This document shows positions 9,260 to 17,077 of a DNA stretch of 32,080 nucleotides, piece after piece. The stretch comes from Planctomyces sp. (GTDB taxonomy: Bacteria; Planctomycetota; Planctomycetia; Planctomycetales; Planctomycetaceae): NCBI GenBank assembly GCA_005791255.1, contig SXXK01000461.1:1-32080 (forward strand), given 5' to 3'. A model generated the notes under the pieces. It searched no databases. It was not told the origin of the DNA and saw only the letters and a list, made by a program, of their open reading frames with translations. How positions within the stretch are numbered: position 1 is the first letter of the stretch; every line of letters starts with the position of its first letter. Position numbers and translations under genes: made by a program.

Positions 9260-11077
9260 TCACACACGCGGAAAACGCACTGTAAACTCGCTGCCCTCGC
9301 CCAGTCGACTCCGCACCGTCAGACTCGCCTGCAACGCCTGACACAGATGCTTCACAATCGCCAGACCCAAACCGGACCCCCCGCGCTCCCGCGAACGATC
9401 TTTCTCCACTCGATAAAAACGCTCAAAAATCCGACCCAGCAGCTCCTCGGGTATGCCACTGCCAGTGTCCCGCACCACCAGAGTCGGACCGTCCGCACTC
9501 GACCGCAACTCCACAATCACCTCGCCTCCCGCAGGAGTATGCTTGATGGCGTTGTCCACCAAATTGCTCAAAATCGTTCGCACAGCCTGCTCGTCAGCAC
9601 GCGCCGCCAAAGTCGCTGCACCCTGCTGCATCAACTGCACACCACGATTCTCTGCCACTGCCCGAAACGCATCCACCACGTCACCAGCCAGATCCCCCAG
9701 CTCCAGCTCCTCCACATGCAGGATCTCACTGCCGGATTCCACCCGCGCCAACTGCAGCATCGCCAGGATCAACTGCAGCAGTCGCTCCGCCTGCTCCTCA
9801 ATCTGACCCAGAAAACGACGAGCAACCTCACCGTCCTCCAATGCACCACTCAACAGCGTCTCTGTACACGCCTGAATCACAGTCAACGGCGTCTTCAGCT
9901 CGTGCGACACACCACTCACAAAATCACGCCGCATCGCCTCCAGTTGACGCACCTCAGATACGTCCCGCACCACAATCACTGCACCCGCATGCGGCCCGCG
10001 CAGAATCGGAATCACCGTCAGCAAATGATGCGAACTCTCTCGCGAAGCCCGGTACTCCAGAGTCCTCATGCGACCGGCCGAAAGCGACTCCTCCACCGTC
10101 TCCAGGAATGCCGGAATCCGCACCGCCTCGTACAGCCGATGACCCGCCTGGATTGCCGCTCCAATCGACAGCAGACGACGCGCTCCCGGATTGACAAACA
10201 CCAGCTTCTGCTCACGATCAATCGCTATCACACCCTCAATCATCGACTCCAGTACCGCCGTCAGCAGATCAACACTCGCACCGGCCTCCCGGCCAGCTCG
10301 CTCCAGACTGACAATCCGGTCCTGCAGCTCGTCCTCCAGCTGATACAGCGCCGATGCCACATCACCAACCTCGTCACCACGGTCCGATACGTTCAGCAGC
10401 ATGTCACCGCGATCGTCACGACGCACGTCCGCATGCAGCTTCCGGGACATCACCTGCAGCGGACTCACAATAGTCCCCGCTACAATTCCCATACACAAGG
10501 CACCAATCAACCACGCCGCCGTCGCAGACTTCAGCAGCAGAGCACTCATCTGATGCGAAGCTTCCACCGCTGCTGACGAAGGTGAGGTCATCACCAGATT
10601 CCAGTCAGCACCCAGCATCGAAAATCGCTGACCCGTCGCCAGCACCTCGCCGGTCTCCCAACCGGGCCGCACATACCTCACCGCAGTACCCGTCGCTGCT
10701 GTCGTCCTCAGCACGGACGCCAGAACAGCATCACCAAATTCCGACTGCAACCGACCGGCCGGGTCAAACCCCCGGTCATCCGACAGCCAAACCCTGCGAC
10801 CACCGGTCAGGCCCGCACGAATCCGCAGCACCTCCTCGCCCGCAGATCCGGCATCCTCCGCGTCACACAAACGCTTCGCAGACTCCCGCAAAACCGCCTG
10901 CAGCTGCTGCTCATGCAGCGCCACGGCATCCGCGTACAGACGCGTCTGCAGTGCAGCCACCAGTCCGACAATCGCCGGCACCGACAACAGCACGTACAGA
11001 CCCGCAATCTTCCAGAACAGCTTCGATCGAATCAGGGACAAGCAGAACCCCGGTCGAATTGCAGGAGTGAAAAACAA
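9260..11077 (-). CDS. PhoR-like sensor histidine kinase, orphan (HAMP-PAS-HisKA-HATPase)
   Basis: 605 residues. Two membrane segments (about 23-45 and 184-207) enclose an extracytoplasmic sensor of about 135 residues. A HAMP region (about 208-265), a PAS domain (about 275-370) and the HisKA dimerisation helix follow; the phospho-acceptor is His392 in VSHELKTPLTV. The ATPase domain has N-box NLVDNAIKHTP, G1 DTGSGIP and G2 GSGLGLAIVKH, so it should be active. The order matches PhoR/WalK-type kinases, but no response regulator is adjacent on either side, so its partner and signal are unknown. The frame opens just after a TAA at 11083, so the start is TTG at 11077 or a TTG at 11041. The start is uncertain; the family is not. 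Confidence 0.92.
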   Translation of the reverse strand: MFFTPAIRPGFCLSLIRSKLFWKIAGLYVLLSVPAIVGLVAALQTRLYADAVALHEQQLQAVLRESAKRLCDAEDAGSAGEEVLRIRAGLTGGRRVWLSDDRGFDPAGRLQSEFGDAVLASVLRTTAATGTAVRYVRPGWETGEVLATGQRFSMLGADWNLVMTSPSSAAVEASHQMSALLLKSATAAWLIGALCMGIVAGTIVSPLQVMSRKLHADVRRDDRGDMLLNVSDRGDEVGDVASALYQLEDELQDRIVSLERAGREAGASVDLLTAVLESMIEGVIAIDREQKLVFVNPGARRLLSIGAAIQAGHRLYEAVRIPAFLETVEESLSAGRMRTLEYRASRESSHHLLTVIPILRGPHAGAVIVVRDVSEVRQLEAMRRDFVSGVSHELKTPLTVIQACTETLLSGALEDGEVARRFLGQIEEQAERLLQLILAMLQLARVESGSEILHVEELELGDLAGDVVDAFRAVAENRGVQLMQQGAATLAARADEQAVRTILSNLVDNAIKHTPAGGEVIVELRSSADGPTLVVRDTGSGIPEELLGRIFERFYRVEKDRSRERGGSGLGLAIVKHLCQALQASLTVRSRLGEGSEFTVRFPRV

Positions 11078-11187
11078 TCCTTACAACACAAATCCAGCAC
11101 GGATTTCACCGCCATGACAGCAATGCACCCCGCCGACGGCCTCCCTGACACCCGCGCGAACACCGATCTTAAATTCCGGCCCGGCGA

Positions 11188-11251
11188 CTGTCATTGCACA
11201 TTCAGGCAGTCTTAACAATACCCCGGACGTTCCTGCAGTTTGAAATGACAG
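11188..11251. repeat. Spaced inverted pair CTGTCATT / AATGACAG
   Basis: CTGTCATT at 11188-11195 and its exact complement at 11244-11251 lie in the 285-base gap upstream of the histidine kinase. CTGTCAT is also the half-site of the E. coli Pho box, but neither copy has a good second half-site 11 bases away. Function is unproven. Confidence 0.25.
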
Positions 11252-11285
11252 GGTAACCTGAAACACCCTGCGAGTCGCAAATTCG

Positions 11286-11302
11286 GATTCCCAGGGGGAA
11301 TC
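11286..11302. terminator. Hairpin GATTCCC-AGG-GGGAATC, possible terminator
   Basis: A perfect 7-bp stem with a 3-base loop lies 61 bases after the stop of the hypothetical gene at 11363. It has no T-run on the minus strand; on the plus strand the weakly T-rich TTCTTG follows it. It may end transcription of the upstream minus-strand pair or bind a protein. Confidence 0.3.
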
Positions 11303-11362
11303 TTCTTGACAATCACCGTTTTGCTGATCTCAAATCGCGCCACACACTGCACTCCGCACCAT

Positions 11363-12400
11363 CTAACGCACACCCGACCCCTGCGCAGCACCCCACGACT
11401 CAATCTCAACCTGCAGCCGCATCCCATCCTCAGGACGCCCTGATCGCTCCAGCACCTCCACCGCATCCATAAGCGCCCGACGACAATGCCACGGGTCCAG
11501 CGGTGCCGTCAGTGGCATCCACAGCAGACTCACCGCCGCCCGATCGTCTTCTCTCAGTCGAACCATCGCTCGGCCAATCTGCAACTCCGCCATACCTCGC
11601 TCTGCACCTGCAAGCTCCTCAGCACGCCGCTGCCACGACTCCGCCTCCAGTGCCTCCGGACCACCCTGCAGTAACCGCAGACGCCACAACTGCAGCTCCG
11701 CCAACACCCCGAAATTACCCCGACCGCTCCGCCGCAATGATCTCAAAGCACCCTCCGCCGGCAGCCGCGTCGATTCATCACACAGCAGCACCGATGCTGC
11801 CACCAGCTGCCGCGCCAGCGATTTCGCCTGCAGATCCGCAGCCACCGCACTGACTCCCTGCTCCACACACACTCGCTCGTCCCATACCAGCGGCAGCGCA
11901 GCCAGATGCCGCGTCTCCGAGTCCGACTCCAGAATCTCCTCCACCGTCGACAAACACTCCGGACGCTGCCCCGCCGCACGCTGACAAACCGCCAGCTCAC
12001 CACGAATCTCGCGCTGCGCCCACGGTCGCGACTCACGGGATAATGCCCCACGCAGCTTCGGTATCGCCTCCAGCCACCGACGCCCCCGCGACAAAACCAA
12101 CCCCGCCTCCCAATCCTCCGATCGCGCAAATCGAATCACCCGCAATTGCGATAATCGCAGTACCTGCACACCACCATCCACACCACGAAACACCACCGAA
12201 TCACCCGACAGATCCTCCACCAGACCCACCAGCGACCGCGCTCGAACCCCCGCCGACGCACGCAGTTCCACAATGTCCGAAGACCCAGCCGGCAACTGCA
12301 GCACCAACTCGTCACCACCCCGCAAGACACCCGCACAACACAGCAACGCTGCCGCACCCGAGAACATTCTCCAGCCCCATGACAGACTTGTACCCATCAT
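11363..12400 (-). CDS. Secreted hypothetical protein, helical repeat-like
   Basis: 345 residues, family not recognised. The N-terminus (about 1-28) looks like a signal peptide, with a GAAALLCCAGVL core that includes paired Cys. It is followed by a beta-rich stretch of about 60 residues (ELVLQLPAGSSDIVELRA, then GDSVVFRGVDGGVQVLRLSQL) and a long Ala/Leu/Arg-rich helical section suggestive of degenerate TPR-like repeats. The start ATG overlaps the stop of the upstream flavoenzyme (ATGA, 12400-12397), so the two are translationally coupled and probably share a process. A second in-frame ATG follows directly. No catalytic motif is seen, and I do not assign a function. Confidence 0.72.
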   Translation of the reverse strand: MMGTSLSWGWRMFSGAAALLCCAGVLRGGDELVLQLPAGSSDIVELRASAGVRARSLVGLVEDLSGDSVVFRGVDGGVQVLRLSQLRVIRFARSEDWEAGLVLSRGRRWLEAIPKLRGALSRESRPWAQREIRGELAVCQRAAGQRPECLSTVEEILESDSETRHLAALPLVWDERVCVEQGVSAVAADLQAKSLARQLVAASVLLCDESTRLPAEGALRSLRRSGRGNFGVLAELQLWRLRLLQGGPEALEAESWQRRAEELAGAERGMAELQIGRAMVRLREDDRAAVSLLWMPLTAPLDPWHCRRALMDAVEVLERSGRPEDGMRLQVEIESWGAAQGSGVR

Positions 12401-13836
12401 TCACTCATCCCCGGCAGCTGACCCACAAAACCACGCCGAAATACACCCGCCGGATCACAATGCCTCACCAGCTCACAAAATCTCCCCAGCTCAGGATAAT
12501 GCTCCAGCCTCAGCTCACCCTCCGGAAACCACTTGCCCCAGTGCGGACGAGCCCCATAAATGCGCATCAGTGCAGCACCCACAAAACCCGCGAATCGCCA
12601 AAACTCAGCACTCTCCCGCTGATAATTGATCAGACTGATCGAATACCAGTCCTCCGAACCACCCGACGACATCGAAATCAACGCATCATCCACACGCACA
12701 CGCCGCACACAAATCGGATAGTGATGACTCCAGCAACCCTCAATCTCTGAAACATCACCCAGCAAACCCACTCGACGCAGCTGCTCACTGCTCGCTTCAG
12801 ACAACCGCCACGTTCGATCATCCGCCACACGCAGCAAATCCTCCACCAAAGCCATGGCTGACGGCAAATCCGATCGCCGCACAAACAACTCCTCCTCCAC
12901 ATGCCGAAACAACTCATGCTCCATCACCAGCTGCCGATCACTGCGGTCAATCGGTCGCCAGCTCGTCACCACAGTCCACGGCATCAGCGTTGAGAAAAAC
13001 AGTCGCACCAGCACCCGACTGCGCAAAAATACCGCCATCAGCAGCACCACCAGATGCAAACCAATGTCCATCATCAGAAACCAATACAACCGATACAACT
13101 GATCCGTCAGCCGGCCACCAGGCTCCGCTGTCTCTGCCCGCCGCTGCACATAAAATCGCCACAGATGCGGTACCAGAAAAAACTGCTGCAGCGGAGTCTC
13201 CGACTCCATCCGCAGCACCTCCGGCAATGTCCCCGCAGGCACCAGCTGCTCCTGCACCCGATACTGCGGAACAACCGCAAATACCACCTCCGTAATCACA
13301 CCCATCGCACCCAGAGAACACCGAACCGCCCGCAACTCCTCACCACTGTCAATCCAGCGAACCACCACCTCGCCTCCGCCCCCATCAAAATGCACCAGTC
13401 GCACACGCTGCACATAATGCGACAGACTGTGACGACCGGAACCATGAGTCGCCGTGCTGATCGCACCCGCCACCGTCTGCTCCGTAATCAACCCCACCGA
13501 CGGCAGCGTCAGACCACGATCATTCAGATATGCCAGTAACCGCGATATCCGACAACCACCGCCCACCGACACCAGCACACGCCCCCCCTCCTCGTACAAA
13601 CGCACTGCATCCAGATGACGCAGATCCAGCAGCAGCCCGGACGTCCTGATCAGCGGACTCCACGCATGCCTGCTGCCCGCAACTCGCACCCCGTCAGCAC
13701 GATGCTCCAGCACCAGACGACATACCTCCGCCTCACTCCGCGGAACCGCCAGCCGCCCCGGACGAAATCGCACATTCCCGCCAAAATTCGAAACCTCGCG
13801 GCCGCCACGCACACCACCACCGGAATCCAGCGCCAT
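12397..13836 (-). CDS. FAD-binding, D-arabinono-1,4-lactone oxidase (ALO) family oxidoreductase
   Basis: 479 residues. A FAD_binding_4 domain covers about 20-190. In it AGSRHAW carries His57, at the place where this family links FAD covalently, and ATHGSG lies at 129-134. The C-terminal ALO domain has the family motif H432-W-G-K435. A hydrophobic stretch at about 247-284 suggests membrane association. Family members oxidise sugar lactones or polyols with oxygen or an electron acceptor; the substrate here is unknown. The frame continues upstream to 14112, but that part would overlap the divergent FHA gene and reads as low-complexity sequence. The ATG at 13836 has a GTGAGG Shine-Dalgarno six bases before it and begins just ahead of the conserved FRPGRLAVPRSEAEV block, so I chose it. 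Confidence 0.88.
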   Translation of the reverse strand: MALDSGGGVRGGREVSNFGGNVRFRPGRLAVPRSEAEVCRLVLEHRADGVRVAGSRHAWSPLIRTSGLLLDLRHLDAVRLYEEGGRVLVSVGGGCRISRLLAYLNDRGLTLPSVGLITEQTVAGAISTATHGSGRHSLSHYVQRVRLVHFDGGGGEVVVRWIDSGEELRAVRCSLGAMGVITEVVFAVVPQYRVQEQLVPAGTLPEVLRMESETPLQQFFLVPHLWRFYVQRRAETAEPGGRLTDQLYRLYWFLMMDIGLHLVVLLMAVFLRSRVLVRLFFSTLMPWTVVTSWRPIDRSDRQLVMEHELFRHVEEELFVRRSDLPSAMALVEDLLRVADDRTWRLSEASSEQLRRVGLLGDVSEIEGCWSHHYPICVRRVRVDDALISMSSGGSEDWYSISLINYQRESAEFWRFAGFVGAALMRIYGARPHWGKWFPEGELRLEHYPELGRFCELVRHCDPAGVFRRGFVGQLPGMSE

Positions 13837-13842
13837 CCAAAA

Positions 13843-13848
13843 CCTCAC
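13843..13848 (-). promoter_or_regulatory. Shine-Dalgarno that fixes the flavoenzyme start
   Basis: On the minus strand GTGAGG is followed by six bases and the ATG at 13836. This argues against the longer open frame that runs to 14112. Confidence 0.65.
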
Positions 13849-13850
13849 TT

Positions 13851-13888
13851 CCCCAACACCCGACACCCGACACCCGACACCCGACAAC
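13851..13888 (-). repeat. Heptamer tandem repeat forming a G-quadruplex motif in a 5' leader
   Basis: On the plus strand ACACCCG is repeated four times without error (13856-13883), then ACAAC. On the minus strand, the sense strand of the flavoenzyme, this gives GGG tracts with TGTC loops, and a fifth tract (GGGG, 13854-13851) after a TGTT loop. Five G-tracts with 4-base loops fit the standard quadruplex pattern. The last tract ends two bases before the Shine-Dalgarno. Confidence 0.8.
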
Positions 13889-13965
13889 TTTCCCGCGCCG
13901 ACACGCAAAACACACCCCCAAAACACACCAAAAAACCAAAAACGACCCGGCAAACACCGTTTCAG

Positions 13966-13974
13966 TGATATACT
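13966..13974 (+). promoter_or_regulatory. Extended -10 promoter of the FHA gene
   Basis: TGATATACT is an extended -10 (TGN plus TATACT, one mismatch to TATAAT). No good -35 box stands 17 bases upstream, as is common for extended -10 promoters. It predicts a leader of about 24 bases carrying AGGAG at 13993-13997, seven bases before the ATG. Confidence 0.5.
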
Positions 13975-14004
13975 TTCCCGCAGGTCCCGCGCAGGAGATT
14001 CCCC

Positions 14005-14445
14005 ATGATCGCTCAGTTGCTGCCCAAAAACGGCGGAGCACCCATCACTCTGACCGAACCCATCACAGTCGTCGGACGCAGCGCCAAACTCTGCGATCTC
14101 GTCCTCGATCACACCAGCATCTCAAAACAGCACTGCATGCTCGTCAAAACCGACGGTCTCGTCTACATCCGCGACCTCGGCAGCACAAACGGTACCCGCG
14201 TGAATGGACAGCGAGTCATTCGCGGAGCACTGCTGCCCGGAGATATGCTGTCCTTCGCCGGAGTCACCTACAAGGTGCACATGGGCCCCGACGCCCCCAA
14301 ACGACAACACGCCGACAATCGCACCGACTGGATGCCCTCCGTCCCCGAAACAACGGCATCCCCAACACAACCCCGAAAACTTTCCGACTCCAGCCAAAGC
14401 GACGTCCGCTTCCTCCGTGACTCAGACCTGCTCCTGCCGGACTGA
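14005..14445 (+). CDS. FHA-domain protein
   Basis: 146 residues. A forkhead-associated domain fills about 1-95, with all phosphothreonine-binding landmarks: G24-R25-S26, S38-x-S40-x-x-H43 and G59-S-T-N62-G-T with N67-G68. FHA domains dock onto phosphothreonine peptides, usually downstream of Ser/Thr kinases. The C-terminal 50 residues are polar, Pro/Ser/Thr-rich and probably disordered. No kinase or secretion gene is adjacent, so it appears to be a stand-alone adaptor. The start has a good Shine-Dalgarno (AGGAG, spacing 7) and an extended -10 promoter of its own. The gene is followed by 168 bases with no gene before the antiporter. Confidence 0.9.
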   Translation: MIAQLLPKNGGAPITLTEPITVVGRSAKLCDLVLDHTSISKQHCMLVKTDGLVYIRDLGSTNGTRVNGQRVIRGALLPGDMLSFAGVTYKVHMGPDAPKRQHADNRTDWMPSVPETTASPTQPRKLSDSSQSDVRFLRDSDLLLPD

Positions 14446-14560
14446 AACGCCCGTTTTCCGCAACTTGCACGAACTGTGCCCCCCGGACCCTGAAATCCCG
14501 GCGAAGTTTCGCTAGCATTCAGCCTCCACCCGTACAGCTCTGTGCGCTGCCTGCCTGACA

Positions 14561-14580
14561 AATTCAGCAATCCCTGAATT
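14561..14580. promoter_or_regulatory. Inverted repeat in the antiporter leader
   Basis: AATTCAG and CTGAATT form a perfect 7-bp inverted repeat around CAATCC, ending 33 bases before the antiporter ATG. It could be a leader hairpin or an operator. Confidence 0.3.
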
Positions 14581-14613
14581 CATCGGTTACAGCTATTTGC
14601 GGACACCATCTCC

Positions 14614-15975
14614 ATGTCACTGCTCGACCTCCCGTTCATCGTCGCCACCGTCGATGCCACCGCCGCCGCTGCGGCTGATCCCGCTGCCGCTCAACAGGTT
14701 GTTGAGCCCATGTTCGTAAAAATTCTCGCGACCACTCTCTTCGCCATCGCCGTCATCCACACCTTCGTCGTCAAAAAATTCGCCCAGTGGGCACACCACT
14801 ACCCCCAGGGATCGCTGCAGGAAAATCTGCTGCACTTCCTCGCCGAAACAGAAATTGTCTTCGGCCTCTGGGCCTCCGTCATGTTCCTCGCCTATGCTGC
14901 TGCCCACCGATCCATCCACCACGCCGTCGAATACATCGAAACACAACTCAACTTCACCGAACCCAAGTTTGTCCTTGTCGTCATGGTCGTGGCCGCCACG
15001 CGCCCCGTCGTCCAACTCGCAGAACGTCTGATCCTGTCTGTGGCCCGCCTGCTGCCCCTCAAAGAAAATGTCTCCTTCTACATCGCCACTCTCTCCTTCG
15101 GTTCACTGCTCGGTTCCTTCATCACCGAACCCGCAGCCATGACGCTCCTCGCCATGCTCCTGAAACAACGCTACTTCGATCGCGGCATCAGCAGCTCACT
15201 TGCCTATGCCACCATCGGACTGCTCTTCGTCAATGTCTCCATCGGCGGCACACTCACACATTTCGCCGCACCACCAGTCCTCATGGTCGCCTCCAAATGG
15301 AACTGGGGCTTCTGGCACATGCTCACCAATTTTGGCTGGAGATCCGCTGCCGCCTGCCTCACCTCCACCCTCGTCGTCACTGCTGTCTACTTCAAACAAC
15401 TCAATAATCTGCAGCCACCCACAGAATCACGACAGTTCATACCCGCATGGCTGACCGGTGCACACGTCACCTGCCTCGCCGCCGTCGTCTACTTCGCTCA
15501 CTACCCCGATGTGTTCTTCGGAGTCTTTATGCTGTTCCTCGGACTCGTCACCGCCACCCGCGAATACCAGGAAGCACTCAAACTCAAAGAAGGACTGCTC
15601 GTCGGCTTCTTCCTCGCAGGACTCGTCGTCTTCAGCAAACTTCAGGCATGGTGGCTGGAACCACTCATTCAAAACATGAGCAGTTCCATGCTGTACTACG
15701 GTGCCACCGCCCTCACAGCCATCACCGACAACGCCGCACTCACACTCCTCGGATCACAGGTGCCAAACCTCAGCGATGACCTCAAATTCGCACTGCTCGC
15801 CGGAGCCGTCTCCGGTGGCGGGCTCACCGTCATTGCCAATGCCCCGAATCCCGCCGGAGCAGGTATTCTGCAGTCTTCCGCAGCCTTCGCCGGTGATGGC
15901 ATCAACCCGGGAAAACTGTTCCTCGGAGCACTCTTCCCAACGGCCGTCGCCATCGCCTTTTTCTGGCTGATCTGA
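14614..15975 (+). CDS. Putative Na+/H+ antiporter (PF07399 type)
   Basis: 453 residues, an integral membrane protein with about 11 hydrophobic segments from residue 30 to the end. The pattern matches the putative Na+/H+ antiporter family PF07399. Telling blocks are FITEPAAMTLLAML and, near the C-terminus, TALTAITDNAALTLLGSQ followed by GGGLTVIANAPNPAG. The two segments with acidic residues in mid-membrane (TEPA and TDNA) are probable ion sites. The N-terminal 30 residues are Ala-rich. It probably exchanges monovalent cations for protons across the inner membrane, although transport has to my knowledge been inferred rather than shown for this family. It converges on holA with 12 bases between stops. 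Confidence 0.82.
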   Translation: MSLLDLPFIVATVDATAAAAADPAAAQQVVEPMFVKILATTLFAIAVIHTFVVKKFAQWAHHYPQGSLQENLLHFLAETEIVFGLWASVMFLAYAAAHRSIHHAVEYIETQLNFTEPKFVLVVMVVAATRPVVQLAERLILSVARLLPLKENVSFYIATLSFGSLLGSFITEPAAMTLLAMLLKQRYFDRGISSSLAYATIGLLFVNVSIGGTLTHFAAPPVLMVASKWNWGFWHMLTNFGWRSAAACLTSTLVVTAVYFKQLNNLQPPTESRQFIPAWLTGAHVTCLAAVVYFAHYPDVFFGVFMLFLGLVTATREYQEALKLKEGLLVGFFLAGLVVFSKLQAWWLEPLIQNMSSSMLYYGATALTAITDNAALTLLGSQVPNLSDDLKFALLAGAVSGGGLTVIANAPNPAGAGILQSSAAFAGDGINPGKLFLGALFPTAVAIAFFWLI

Positions 15976-15987
15976 AACCAGTACCGC

Positions 15988-16998
15988 TCAGGGATCCGAC
16001 ACCACAACCTCACCGGCCAGTCGCACAAACAACCGCTCCAGCAGCAACTGCGGATCTGTGCGACTGCCCCCCTTGATCTCACTGTCCGCTTCCATCAGCA
16101 AAGCCAGAATCCGCGAAGCCCGCTCAAATCCCAGACGCTTCAAATACGCCTCGGCTGCACCCACGGAACTCGCAAAGACCCCCGCTCGATTCAACGCCAC
16201 AGACAACTTCTCGCCCTGACGAGCCAGCTCAGTGGCCTCCGCAAACTTTCGAAACGTAAACACCACACCACCAAGAATCTTCGCCGGAGATTCTCCCGCC
16301 CGAAACAGCTTTTGCAGGTTCTCCAGTGCCTTACCGGGATGACCGTCCCGCAAAGCATCCAGCATCACCCACGTCGTCTCTGTACGCCAGCCTCCCACCG
16401 CTGCAATGACGTCCTCCCGAGCAATCGTGGGGGTGTCGCCAACCAGAGCAGCCAACTTCGCTATCTCCTGACGCAGCATCGACAAACCATCCCCGGCCAT
16501 CGCCACGATCAGCGACGCGTTCTCACGATCCAAAGCCTTGCCATACTCCTGCTTCGCAATCTGCTGCATCCAGCGAAGCAACTCCGCTCCCTTCAGCTCG
16601 CCACACTCAATGTTCAACCCGTGCTGCTCCACCAGCTTGAACAATCGCTCCGTCTTCTTCCACGCCTTCACATCCAGAATCAGCAGCGAACCCTTCGCCG
16701 GCTGAGCCACATACTTCTCCAGCGCCGCACGGTTCTCGGAAACAAACGGATCGGCATCCTCGATCAGCAACACCCGACGGTCGCCAAACATCGACACCGT
16801 GCGCAGATCCGTCATCACCGTCTTCAGTTCCGCCTGATCACCTGCCACCCGCGTCAGTGACAATTCAGCCTCTTCACCACTGGCCCCGGGAATCCGCCGC
16901 AGAACCTCAGGCCGAAAATACCGCTCCGCTCCGTACATCGCCACGATGGCAACTGCAGGAAACGGCTTGTTGTCAGCAAGGAATTCTAATGCATGCAT
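15988..16998 (-). CDS. holA: DNA polymerase III subunit delta
   Basis: 336 residues (E. coli HolA is 343). Delta opens the beta sliding clamp as part of the clamp loader. The N-terminal domain has the degenerate P-loop region found in HolA proteins (VAMYGAERYFRPEVLRR) and SMFGDRRVLLIEDADPF. The middle carries the family pattern around GDGLSMLRQEIAKLAALVGD, then TEVxxxxG-like spacing into VGGWRTETTWVMLDALRDG. The C-terminal helical domain ends with the segment ESPAKILGGVVFTFRKF and LLMEADSEIKGG. It is last in a long minus-strand run. No clear Shine-Dalgarno precedes the ATG at 16998. Confidence 0.9.
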   Translation of the reverse strand: MHALEFLADNKPFPAVAIVAMYGAERYFRPEVLRRIPGASGEEAELSLTRVAGDQAELKTVMTDLRTVSMFGDRRVLLIEDADPFVSENRAALEKYVAQPAKGSLLILDVKAWKKTERLFKLVEQHGLNIECGELKGAELLRWMQQIAKQEYGKALDRENASLIVAMAGDGLSMLRQEIAKLAALVGDTPTIAREDVIAAVGGWRTETTWVMLDALRDGHPGKALENLQKLFRAGESPAKILGGVVFTFRKFAEATELARQGEKLSVALNRAGVFASSVGAAEAYLKRLGFERASRILALLMEADSEIKGGSRTDPQLLLERLFVRLAGEVVVSDP

Positions 16999-17077
16999 GT
17001 GACAGAGATTACGACCTGATCCCCCGGACGTCCAGCCCGCAGCATCCCAGGCGGACTCCCCGCCGGAAGTTCGGAAA

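Noticed and set aside
8202-9341. 379-codon frame overlapping the TPR gene in another frame
   Set aside because: Ser/Pro/Thr-rich shadow translation of a clear TPR gene.
9347-10576. 409-codon plus-strand open frame opposite the histidine kinase
   Set aside because: It is antisense to a complete kinase with all motifs, and its product is low-complexity (His/Gln/Arg/Thr-rich), as expected from the C/A-rich strand. Similar antisense frames at 4381-5148, 5749-6459, 6715-7659 and 12043-12750 were left out for the same reason.
11081-11266. 61-codon minus-strand frame upstream of the kinase
   Set aside because: No ribosome-binding site or family; ordinary length for this base composition.
11306-11311. 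TTGACA resembling a -35 box on the plus strand
   Set aside because: No -10 box at the right distance and only opposite-strand genes downstream.
13837-14112. N-terminal extension of the flavoenzyme
   Set aside because: It runs through the tandem repeat and into the divergent FHA gene; the Shine-Dalgarno and the conserved domain start at 13836.
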